Of a stretch of 64,000 nucleotides of DNA, positions 16,890 to 24,316 are shown piece by piece. Positions within the stretch are counted from its first letter, which is position 1; every line of letters begins with the position of its first letter. Position numbers and translations under genes: made by a program. The stretch covers positions 62,001 through 126,000 of the forward strand of contig CBIHOF010000013.1 of assembly GCA_966211955.1 (NCBI GenBank), in the 5' to 3' direction. The stretch is from Albitalea sp966211955 (GTDB lineage: Bacteria > Pseudomonadota > Gammaproteobacteria > Burkholderiales > Burkholderiaceae_C). Under the pieces are notes generated by a model. The model worked only from the letters and a program-made list of their open reading frames with translations, did not search any database and was not told where the DNA came from.

Positions 16890-17816
16890 TCACGACATGC
16901 CTTCCCTGGGTTCGACCGGCAAGCCCGCAGCGCGCCATGCCTCGATGCCGCCGGCGAGGTATCGGGCGTCGAAGCCGCGAGCACGCAAGGCCATCGCGGT
17001 TGAGCGGCCCACGTCCAGGCCATGGACGCAGCAGACGACCACAGGCTGCGAGATGTCGAGTGCGCTCGTCCATGCATCGAGTTGCGCCGGATCGTGCCAG
17101 GTCGCATTGGCGATGGTCTGCGTGGCTTGAGCCAGGTGCTCGGGGCGCCTCACATCGAGGATGCGAACCTTGTCCGCATTGGCCGCAAGCGTCGTCAGGT
17201 CGGTGCTCCACGCCGCTGCATCGCCGGCCACCGCGGAGCCATAGCGGCGGTAGACCGCGTCCCATCGGATGTTCTTCATGAAGGCGTCGACGTAGGCGCC
17301 GGCCTTGGCGCCGAAGTCCATGTGATACGCGTGCTCGTACATGTCCAGCGCAAGAACGGTCGCGGCCCCGCCGAGCAGTTGCGTGTGATCCGCTGCAAAG
17401 TGGTTGACGAGCCGGCCTTCACGCGACGACCACGACAGCAGCGCCCAGCCCGAGCCCCCGCCCATCGCCTTGGCCAGTGCGGTGAACTCGTCGTGCCATC
17501 GCTTGACCGAGCCGAAGTCGCGCTCCATCGCGGTGGACAGGCCGTTCGACGGCAGCACGCCATCGCCACCGAGCGCGTCGAAGTACAGCTCGTGCAGGTA
17601 GGCGGAGTTGGCCGCGATGAGTTCTTCACGCTTGAGGCCGTTGATGGTGAACACCGGCGCTGCAGTGACGTCCAGATCGCCGAGCTGCTTTCGGATGGCG
17701 TTCAGCCGTTTCACTGCGCCGGCGTAGTTGTTCTCGTGGTGGCTCGCAAGCAGGCGTGGCGAGAGGCCGTCAAGGCGATCGAGGTCGAGCATGAGCGGAC
17801 GAAGTTGCAGGTCCAT
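16890..17816 (-). CDS. Fe/Mn superoxide dismutase fused to a C-terminal rhodanese domain (ChrC-like)
   Basis: 308 codons, about 100 longer than an ordinary SOD. Residues 1-200 are an iron/manganese SOD with all four metal ligands in place: His26, His75 (LHELYF), Asp158 and His162 (DMYEHAY). Second-shell positions differ: the usual gateway His30 is Asn and Tyr34 is Ala by direct alignment of HHENNYAGAV. Residues 205-305 form a rhodanese domain (RILDVRRPEH, active-site loop CCVHGLDVGRS with Cys262 or Cys263, then YLAGGIEAWRAAGLPV). An SOD gene also occurs in chrBACF operons, and here it is 22 bp after chrA. It likely removes superoxide made during chromate reduction; the rhodanese role is unknown. 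Confidence 0.88.
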   Translation of the reverse strand: MDLQLRPLMLDLDRLDGLSPRLLASHHENNYAGAVKRLNAIRKQLGDLDVTAAPVFTINGLKREELIAANSAYLHELYFDALGGDGVLPSNGLSTAMERDFGSVKRWHDEFTALAKAMGGGSGWALLSWSSREGRLVNHFAADHTQLLGGAATVLALDMYEHAYHMDFGAKAGAYVDAFMKNIRWDAVYRRYGSAVAGDAAAWSTDLTTLAANADKVRILDVRRPEHLAQATQTIANATWHDPAQLDAWTSALDISQPVVVCCVHGLDVGRSTAMALRARGFDARYLAGGIEAWRAAGLPVEPREGMS

Positions 17817-17838
17817 GGGAGTTCCTTGGTGAACGGGT

Positions 17839-19014
17839 TCACGAATGCGTCATCAGCGGATGCACGACCAGGCCGATCAATGCCGCGGCGATGACGATCA
17901 GCGGCTCGGGCAGCTTCTTGAAGCGCCACAGCAAGCCGGCCGTGATCACCGCGAGCGCGGCCGTCACCCAGTCGGTGATGGAGCGCTGGGCAATCACGAT
18001 GACCGCGCCGGTCAGGGCGCCCACGGCCGCGGCCGTCACGCCGTCGACGAAGGCGACGATGGCCGGATGTTTTCCGTGCTTCTTGAAGTACGGCGCCGGC
18101 AACACCGTGAACAGGAAGCACGGCACGAAGGTGCCCAGTGCGGCCACCAGCGCACCGGGGAAGCCGCTCACGAGGTAGCCGATGAATCCGGTGGTGATGA
18201 CGACCGGGCCCGGCGTGATCATTGCGACCGCCACCGCGTCGACGAACTGACGGTCGGTGAGCCAGTGATAGTCCTTGACCACGCCGCTGTAGAGAAACGG
18301 CACGATGGCCAGGCCGCTGCCGAAGACGAAGCTGCCGGCATAGGCGAAGAAGGCCCCGATCTGGCCGAGCTTGTGCCAGTCGGTGGCTTGCGCGGCGAGC
18401 ACGCCGGCCACCGGTGCCGATGCGGCGATGCTGTTCAAGCCACCGCCGCCCAACAATCGCTTGGGGGGCGCGCGCAGCAACCACACGAGCACACCCGCTC
18501 CGAGGAAGAGCCACACGATCTCGTTGTGCGTGGCCACCGTGATGGCCGCGCTCACGAGATAGATCGCCCACAGCAGCTTGTCGCGGCCGATGCTCTTGGT
18601 CGTGAGCTTGCAGGCACTCATCGCGATGATGCCGATGACGCACGCACCGACGCCGTAGAACACCGCCTGCATCCACGGAATGCCGCCGAAGGACACATAG
18701 GCCGCACCGATGCCCACGACCATGATGAACGACGGCAGCACGAAGGCAATGCCGGCCATCGTTGCGCCGAGCAGGCGATGGTGGACGAAGCCCAGGTAGA
18801 TCGCCAGCTGCGCGGCCAGCGGCCCCGGCATGAGCTGCGCGAGGGTCATGCCTTCCTTGTATTCGGCTTCGGAGATCCAGTGGCGCTGCTCGACGAGGTC
18901 GCGGTACATGTAGCCGACCAGGGCCACCGGCCCGCCGAAGCCCCAGGTGCCCAGCGCCAGCATGTAGCGCACGAGTTGCCACAGCGAATAGCCGGGCGCC
19001 GTGGTGTCGGTCAT
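17839..19014 (-). CDS. chrA: Chromate efflux transporter ChrA
   Basis: 391 codons, the usual size of two-domain (long-chain) CHR transporters. The two homologous halves are visible. The first has FGGPVALVGYMYRDLV, TLAQLMPGPLAAQLAIYLG and a series of membrane helices. The second has FFAYAGSFVFGSGLAIVPFL, VAVAMITPGPVVITTGFIGYLV and LGTFVPCFLF. ChrA exports chromate across the inner membrane using the proton-motive force. It starts 4 bp after the chrB stop and is followed by the SOD-rhodanese gene, forming a three-gene operon. Confidence 0.95.
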   Translation of the reverse strand: MTDTTAPGYSLWQLVRYMLALGTWGFGGPVALVGYMYRDLVEQRHWISEAEYKEGMTLAQLMPGPLAAQLAIYLGFVHHRLLGATMAGIAFVLPSFIMVVGIGAAYVSFGGIPWMQAVFYGVGACVIGIIAMSACKLTTKSIGRDKLLWAIYLVSAAITVATHNEIVWLFLGAGVLVWLLRAPPKRLLGGGGLNSIAASAPVAGVLAAQATDWHKLGQIGAFFAYAGSFVFGSGLAIVPFLYSGVVKDYHWLTDRQFVDAVAVAMITPGPVVITTGFIGYLVSGFPGALVAALGTFVPCFLFTVLPAPYFKKHGKHPAIVAFVDGVTAAAVGALTGAVIVIAQRSITDWVTAALAVITAGLLWRFKKLPEPLIVIAAALIGLVVHPLMTHS

Positions 19015-19018
19015 GGAG

Positions 19019-20008
19019 TCATCCCCTGGTCTTGTTGCGCTGGCCGCCTTGGCCGCTGCGCTGGAAATGGACGTAGAGCGAGTCGAGCACCGCGGTCATC
19101 TCGACGAGCAGCCCGTCGTCGTCTGCCACGCGTTCACGCGCTCCCGAAAGCACGGCCTCGAAGCCCACGGCCTCCGGGACCGGTTCGCCCCCGACATCCA
19201 GCGAATGAACCATGGCGCCCAGCCGCACGAGTGCGGTGTCTTCCTCGAGCCCGAAACTCGCCATCAGCACCTCGAAGGTCACGCGCTCGCCCACATGGGT
19301 GAAGCTCGCCCCATCGAAGTCGAAGCCCAGCGCCTTGCGGGGGCAGTCGGACGGCTTGGCCAACCACTGGAAGCGCGCCTCGTGGTCGATGAAGCGTCGG
19401 ATGAGCCAGGCACTGGCCACGCGGTCCACCCACAGGCGGCGGCGCGTGGCCCACAGTCGGCCTTGGTAATCGGTCGGGTCCAGGCGCGGCACGTCTGCAT
19501 CCATCTCCCGCGGTTCATCGGGCGACAGGAGGCGGTCGATCCGGTTGCTGAAGTCGGTCCATGCAGCCTCGGCATCAATGGTGGCTTCATTGGGGAAGAA
19601 ATCGATCGCACGCAGCGCGTCGTAGTCGCGTCGCAACTTCTTCTGGAGGCGGGTCAACTCGGCCGCAGCGAGGGTTGCCAGCGTCGTCGAGGACTGTTTC
19701 CACGCGGTGACCTGCGCGGCGTAGTCCTCGCTGCGATTGAAGAGCGCGGGATAGGCCTGTGCATCCTCGACCGAGCTCGGCTCAGCCGCCATCAGCCAGG
19801 CGCTGCCGCCCTCGCGCAGGCATTCTTCGGCGAGCTCTCGAAACGCCGTTTCATGCTCGGCGGTGGCGGGTAGCAAGTAGGCACCGTCTCGCAGCGCGGC
19901 GCAGCCGAGCGCCTTCAATGCCCGCCAGATGCGCATGCGCGCGGTCGCGCTCTGCGTCGGCAACGACAGGACCAGGAGAAGCCAGCGGGGCGGTGTCGCA
20001 AACTGCAT
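19019..20008 (-). CDS. chrB: Chromate resistance regulator ChrB
   Basis: 329 codons. The N-terminal half has WLLLVLSLPTQSATARMRIWRALKALGCAALRDGAYLLP. The C-terminal ChrB domain has RRLWVDRVASAWLIRRFIDHEARFQW, DFDGASFTHVGERVTFEVLM and a closing LDSLYVHF segment. ChrB proteins act as chromate- or sulfate-responsive regulators of the chr operon and are required for high resistance. It is first in the operon, 4 bp before chrA. The AT-rich, dyad-containing leader at 20008-20047 is a probable site of self-control. The C-terminus ends in a basic, Gly/Gln-rich tail. Confidence 0.93.
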   Translation of the reverse strand: MQFATPPRWLLLVLSLPTQSATARMRIWRALKALGCAALRDGAYLLPATAEHETAFRELAEECLREGGSAWLMAAEPSSVEDAQAYPALFNRSEDYAAQVTAWKQSSTTLATLAAAELTRLQKKLRRDYDALRAIDFFPNEATIDAEAAWTDFSNRIDRLLSPDEPREMDADVPRLDPTDYQGRLWATRRRLWVDRVASAWLIRRFIDHEARFQWLAKPSDCPRKALGFDFDGASFTHVGERVTFEVLMASFGLEEDTALVRLGAMVHSLDVGGEPVPEAVGFEAVLSGARERVADDDGLLVEMTAVLDSLYVHFQRSGQGGQRNKTRG

Positions 20009-20047
20009 GTAGCGAATACTACACCTTTGTATTGATACCTACACAAC
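20008..20047. promoter_or_regulatory. AT-rich dyads in the chrB leader (candidate ChrB operator and promoter)
   Basis: TGTAG (20008-20012) and CTACA (20019-20023) are inverted repeats with a 6-base spacer. Further out GTAT and ATAC arms flank CA on the minus strand, and GTGTAG appears twice reading toward chrB. On the minus strand TTGTGT and TAGTAT resemble -35 and -10 hexamers, though with a loose spacing of about 19 bases. The segment is much less GC-rich than the surroundings and abuts the chrB start codon. Regulator identity is inferred. Confidence 0.4.
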
Positions 20048-20182
20048 TGTGGCAGGTCCCAGATTGCCTTGCTCCCCGTCGCCAGTGCCGCGCGCACCGG
20101 GCTTGGCTGAGCGGAACGTCGATTGCTGAAGTCAGGCTCACCCAACTCGGACGTCGTTGTCCACCGCTTCAAAGGAGCCGCC

Positions 20183-21094
20183 ATGTTTGCCCACAACAAG
20201 CGCCTTCAATACACCGTTCGCGTGAGCGAATCCAACCCCGGCCTCGCCAACCTGCTGCTGGAGCAGTTCGGCGGACCGCAGGGCGAACTGGCCGCCGCCT
20301 GCCGCTATTTCACGCAGGCTCTCGCCGAAGACGACCCTGGCCGCAAAGACATGCTGATGGACATCGCCACTGAAGAGCTGAGCCACCTCGAAGTCATCGG
20401 CACCATCGTTGCCATGCTCAACAAGGGCGCCAAGGGCCGCATCGCCGAGGGCGTGGACGAGGAAGGCAACATGTACCGCTCCATCACAGGCGCAGGCAAC
20501 GATTCGCACCTCACGCAGGTGCTGTATGGCGGCGGGCCGGCGCTCATCAATTCGGGCGGCGTGCCGTGGAATGCCGGCTACATCGACACCATCGGCGACC
20601 CGACCGCCGACCTGCGATCCAACATCGCCGCCGAGGCGCGCGCCAAGATCATCTACGAGCGCCTCATCAACGCCACCGATGACGCGGGCGTGAAGGAAGC
20701 GCTGGGCTTTCTCATGACGCGTGAGATTGCTCATCAGCAGTCCTTCGAGAAGGCGCTGTACGCCATCCAGCCGAACTTCCCGCCGGGCAAATTGCAAGGC
20801 ATGCCGCAATTCACGAACGTGTACTTCAATATGTCGCAAGGTGCGGGCGACATGCGCGGGCCGTGGAACAGCGACGAGAACTTCGAGTACGTGAGCGACC
20901 GCGAAGAGCAATGCGCGGTGGACGGCGGCGACGGAGGTGCCGAGACCAACATCTCGGCTTTCGAGGCCAACGTGGTCGAGCAGGCCGCATTGCGCACGCG
21001 TTCCGACCCGGACAGCGACCCGCTCACCGGCGCCATGCTCGGTACTGGAGAGATCCAGGAAGAGCTGAGCACCGAGCGCAATCCGCACGCCTGA
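20183..21094 (+). CDS. Manganese catalase
   Basis: 303 codons from the ATG at 20183, preceded by a good AAAGGAG ribosome-binding site. This is a ferritin-like dimanganese catalase with the expected Glu and His ligands in GPQGELAAACRYFTQAL, ATEELSHLEVIG and the second-half motif MTREIAHQQSFEKAL. Other conserved stretches are GVPWNAGYIDTIGDPTADLRSNIAAEARAK and the FNMSQG segment. It destroys hydrogen peroxide without heme. It is divergent from chrB and 19 bp before a ZIP metal transporter, so peroxide from SOD and chromate chemistry, and manganese supply, form a sensible local theme. Confidence 0.92.
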   Translation: MFAHNKRLQYTVRVSESNPGLANLLLEQFGGPQGELAAACRYFTQALAEDDPGRKDMLMDIATEELSHLEVIGTIVAMLNKGAKGRIAEGVDEEGNMYRSITGAGNDSHLTQVLYGGGPALINSGGVPWNAGYIDTIGDPTADLRSNIAAEARAKIIYERLINATDDAGVKEALGFLMTREIAHQQSFEKALYAIQPNFPPGKLQGMPQFTNVYFNMSQGAGDMRGPWNSDENFEYVSDREEQCAVDGGDGGAETNISAFEANVVEQAALRTRSDPDSDPLTGAMLGTGEIQEELSTERNPHA

Positions 21095-21113
21095 GCGGCT
21101 GCACCGCCAAGCC

Positions 21114-22034
21114 ATGCCGCCTGCCCACGTCCACACCGCCGCGCGCGACGCGGCGGCCCCGCCTCCCATCCCGCTCGCGCGATTCCTGCTGATCAGCTTC
21201 GCGGTGGCGGGGCTGGCGCTGGCGTGGCCGGCATGGCGCTTCGCCCTCACGGCCGATCCGAAGGTCGTGCACGCGCTGTGGGGCGGGCTCATCGCCGCCG
21301 GTGCGACGGCGCTGGGCACGGTGCCGGTGATGCTCGCGCAGCGCACGTCCGAGCGGGCGCGCGACACCATGCTTGGCTTCGGCGCGGGTGTGATGCTCGC
21401 GGCCAGCGCCTTCTCGCTGGTGGTGCCGGGCATCAAGGCGGCGCAGGCACAGGGCTACGGTCCCTGGGGCTCGGCGTCGATCGTGGCGGCCGGCATCATG
21501 CTAGGCGCGGCCATGCTGGTGGCCATGGACCACTGGTTGCCGCACGAGCACTTCATCAAAGGTGTTGAAGGCTCGCGCGAACGTGCCCTGGCCTTGAAAC
21601 GCACCTGGCTCTTCGTGTTCGCGGTCTCGCTCCACAACCTGCCGGAGGGCCTGGCGATCGGGGTGGCATTCGGCGGCACCGATCCGCTCACCGCCAGCGC
21701 GCTCACCACCGGCATCGCCATCCAGGACGTGCCTGAAGGCCTGGTGATCGCCGTCGCCCTGCGCGGCGTGGGCTATGGACGCGGCCTGTCGGTCGCGCTC
21801 GGTGCGCTGTCAGGCCTGGTCGAGCCGGTGGGCGCCGTCATCGGTGCGGGCGTGGTGACCGTTTCCGCGCCACTCTTGCCCTGGGGCCTGGCCTTCGCGG
21901 CAGGCGCGATGCTCTTCGTGGTCAGCCACGAGATGATTCCGGAATCGCACCGCCAGGGCCACGAGCGCTGGGCGACGGCGGGCCTGATGATCGGCTTCGT
22001 GCTGATGATGATGCTGGACACCGCGCTCGGTTGA
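21114..22034 (+). CDS. ZIP-family divalent metal transporter
   Basis: 306 codons, about eight membrane segments. The ZIP signature helices are present: SLHNLPEGLAIGVAFGG in the fourth helix, then IAIQDVPEGLVIAVAL in the fifth, and FVVSHEMIPESHRQGHE late. The His/Asp/Glu residues of these helices bind the transported ion. A His-containing N-terminus (PPAHVHTAA) and a DHWLPHEHF loop could also bind metal. ZIP proteins bring zinc, iron or manganese into the cytoplasm. Placement 19 bp after Mn-catalase makes manganese supply an attractive but unproven role. Confidence 0.88.
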   Translation: MPPAHVHTAARDAAAPPPIPLARFLLISFAVAGLALAWPAWRFALTADPKVVHALWGGLIAAGATALGTVPVMLAQRTSERARDTMLGFGAGVMLAASAFSLVVPGIKAAQAQGYGPWGSASIVAAGIMLGAAMLVAMDHWLPHEHFIKGVEGSRERALALKRTWLFVFAVSLHNLPEGLAIGVAFGGTDPLTASALTTGIAIQDVPEGLVIAVALRGVGYGRGLSVALGALSGLVEPVGAVIGAGVVTVSAPLLPWGLAFAAGAMLFVVSHEMIPESHRQGHERWATAGLMIGFVLMMMLDTALG

Positions 22035-22055
22035 GCCCGTCGGATCGAGCCGCCT

Positions 22056-22973
22056 TCAACACTCCCTGATCGCGACCGGCATGGGCCGGTTGCTCGCCGT
22101 GGCGACGTCGTCGATGGTGATGCCGACGATGCCGATTTCCACTTCGTCGTCGAACAGATCGACGCCGTTGTCCAGCGCCTGCTGCAGCGGCACGCCGTCG
22201 GCCATCCACTGGTACACGCGGTAGGCGACGAGCTCGGGGATGATCAGCTCGCCGATGCCCGTGACGCCCACCGCGCCGCGCGGCCCGCAATAGAAGCCGC
22301 AGCCCATGAGCGGCGTGTCGCCCACGCGGCCCAGCAGAGAAGGCATGGAGCCGCCGGTCGATGTCGCCACGGCGAAGTGACCTTGCGCATCGCGCGCCAC
22401 CGCGCCCACGGTACCGTGGGCATGCTTCTTCACCGCTTCGTCCCAGGGCGTCGCGTAGTTCCACAGCTGCTCGAAGTTGCTGCGGCGCGCGTTGGGCAGC
22501 GGCAGCGCCGGTTCGTCCTTCGCGATCTTTGCGGCGGTTTCCCGGTACGACCTGACCAGGCGGTCGATGTCGTGCTCCGCGCGCGCCAAGCCGCACACCC
22601 TCGCAAGGCGTTCCGCGCCCTCGCCCACCACCAGCCGGTGCGGCGTGCGCGACACCGCATGCGCAAGCAGGATCGGATTGCGCACATCGCGCACCGCGGC
22701 CACGGCGGCGAGCACACCGCGCGAGTCCATGAGCGATGCGTCCATTTCGATGGAGCTGCCATCGAGGCCCATCTCGGCACCACGGCCGGCATTGAAGCGG
22801 CCATCGTTCTCGAGGTGGGTGACGGCTTCGACGACGGCGCTCAGGCTGTCTGCCCTGCTCTTGAGGGTGTCGAACGCGCGTTGTGCGGCCGCGATGCAAC
22901 CGTCCACGGTGTCCGGCGAGTTGCCGGCGCCGCCGTGCACGGCCACTGCACAGCGAGTGTCTTTCCTGATCAT
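22056..22973 (-). CDS. iaaA: Isoaspartyl peptidase / plant-type L-asparaginase
   Basis: 305 codons from the ATG at 22973. N-terminal nucleophile hydrolase: VAVHGGAGN at the start, LENDGRFNAGRGAE, EMDASLMDS, the autocleavage and nucleophile site HGTVGAVARDAQGHFAVATSTGG (Thr after HG), and GRVGDTPLMGCGFYC. The canonical family sequence before the nucleophile is HDT; here it is HGT. The proenzyme splits before Thr into two subunits and then hydrolyses beta-aspartyl peptides and asparagine. It is convergent with the ZIP gene 21 bp away and divergent from the aldo/keto reductase. Confidence 0.9.
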   Translation of the reverse strand: MIRKDTRCAVAVHGGAGNSPDTVDGCIAAAQRAFDTLKSRADSLSAVVEAVTHLENDGRFNAGRGAEMGLDGSSIEMDASLMDSRGVLAAVAAVRDVRNPILLAHAVSRTPHRLVVGEGAERLARVCGLARAEHDIDRLVRSYRETAAKIAKDEPALPLPNARRSNFEQLWNYATPWDEAVKKHAHGTVGAVARDAQGHFAVATSTGGSMPSLLGRVGDTPLMGCGFYCGPRGAVGVTGIGELIIPELVAYRVYQWMADGVPLQQALDNGVDLFDDEVEIGIVGITIDDVATASNRPMPVAIREC

Positions 22974-23249
22974 CGGGGGTGGTCCTGTTGGCCGTGATGA
23001 CCCTCGCCGAGGCAATGCGCATGCCCGGCGGCCACGCGCGGCCGACGTCATCGACAACGGGCGTTTCCGTGGTTTTCCTGGGGGGCATCGCGGGGTTTTC
23101 CCGGGCGATGCCGACATGCCGTTTTCGCGATCTCAGCGGTTCGAAACACGATTGGCGCGTTGCCTGTGCAAGACCTAGCATGCGCGATTCGCGCCAGCGT
23201 CGCAGGCTTGCTGCCTGGGCGTGCCGCAACACACTTCGAAGGAGACGAC

Positions 23250-24233
23250 ATGCAATACAGGGAACTCGGACGAACCGGCTGGAAAGTCTCGAGCGTGAGC
23301 TTCGGTGCCTGGGCCATCGGCGGCTCTTGGGGACAGACGAACGACGACGAGGCGATGGCCACGCTGCACCGCGCGCTGGACATGGGCGTGAACTTCTTCG
23401 ACACCGCCGACGTGTACGGTGACGGACGCAGCGAACGGCTCATCGCCCGGCTGCGCAGTGAACGCAGCGAACCCTTCCATGTCGCCACCAAGGCTGGCCG
23501 CCGGCTCTCGCCGCACGTGGCCGAGGGCTACAACCGCGAGAACCTCACGGCCTTCGTCGAGCGCAGCCTGGTGAACTTGAAGGTCGATGCGCTGGACCTG
23601 CTGCAACTGCATTGCCCGCCCACGCCTGTCTACTACATGCCCGAAGCCTTCGACGCGCTCGATGGCCTGGTGAAGGCCGGCAAGCTGCGCCACTACGGCG
23701 TGAGCGTGGAGAAGGTCGAAGAAGCGCTCAAGGCCATCGAGTACCCGGGCGTGCAATCGGTGCAGATCATCTACAACATCTTCCGGCAACGGCCGGCGGA
23801 ACTCTTGTTCGAGCAGACCGTGAAGCGCCGCGTGGGCATTCTTGCGCGGCTGCCGCTGTCATCGGGCCTGCTCAGCGGCCGGCTCACGCGCGAGAGCACC
23901 TTCCAGGCGGAAGACCACCGCAGCTTCAACCGCGAAGGCGCGGCTTTCGACCGTGGTGAAACCTTCTCCGGCCTGGACTACGAGCTCGGCTTGCAAGCCG
24001 TGGAAGCGCTGCGGCCGCTCGTGCCGCCCGGGCAGACGCTCGCGCAGTTCGCGTTGCGCTGGATCCTCATGCACCCGGCGGTGACCTGCGCCATTCCCGG
24101 CGGGCGGCGGCCGTCGCAAGTGGACGAGAACATGGCGTCGGCCGATCTGCCCGAGTTGTCAACGCAGGTGATGGAGCGCGTGCGAAAGGTGTACGAGGAG
24201 TACGCCAAGCCGTCGGTGCACCATCGCTGGTGA
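23250..24233 (+). CDS. Aldo/keto reductase
   Basis: 327 codons from the ATG at 23250, preceded by GAAGGAG. The AKR barrel has FDTADVYGDGRSE with the catalytic Asp and Tyr, the Lys in VATKAG, and the His in LLQLHCPP. The NADPH-binding C-terminal segment is AIPGGRRPSQVDENM. It is related to the YajO/YhdN-type AKR subgroup that reduces aldehydes and ketones with NADPH. A hairpin repeat follows the stop codon. The physiological substrate is not evident from neighbours. Confidence 0.88.
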   Translation: MQYRELGRTGWKVSSVSFGAWAIGGSWGQTNDDEAMATLHRALDMGVNFFDTADVYGDGRSERLIARLRSERSEPFHVATKAGRRLSPHVAEGYNRENLTAFVERSLVNLKVDALDLLQLHCPPTPVYYMPEAFDALDGLVKAGKLRHYGVSVEKVEEALKAIEYPGVQSVQIIYNIFRQRPAELLFEQTVKRRVGILARLPLSSGLLSGRLTRESTFQAEDHRSFNREGAAFDRGETFSGLDYELGLQAVEALRPLVPPGQTLAQFALRWILMHPAVTCAIPGGRRPSQVDENMASADLPELSTQVMERVRKVYEEYAKPSVHHRW

Positions 24234-24243
24234 AAAGAGCGCC

Positions 24244-24316
24244 CACAGAGGAGGCACGGAGCCCACGGAGGAAATCAACGGCCCTGTGACCTCTGTGGCT
24301 CTCTGTGTCCTCTGTG
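24244..24316. repeat. Imperfect hairpin of CACAGAGGA-type repeats (likely bidirectional terminator)
   Basis: CACAGAGGA and CACGGAG-type words on the left (24244-24271) are matched by CCTCTGTG and CTCTGTG words on the right (24291-24316), giving a long imperfect stem-loop. Such 'accacagaggacacagag' hairpins recur between convergent genes in many proteobacteria. It lies between the aldo/keto reductase and the oppositely directed esterase-monooxygenase. The right arm encodes the odd last residues of the latter (EHRGHREPQRSQGR). Confidence 0.6.
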
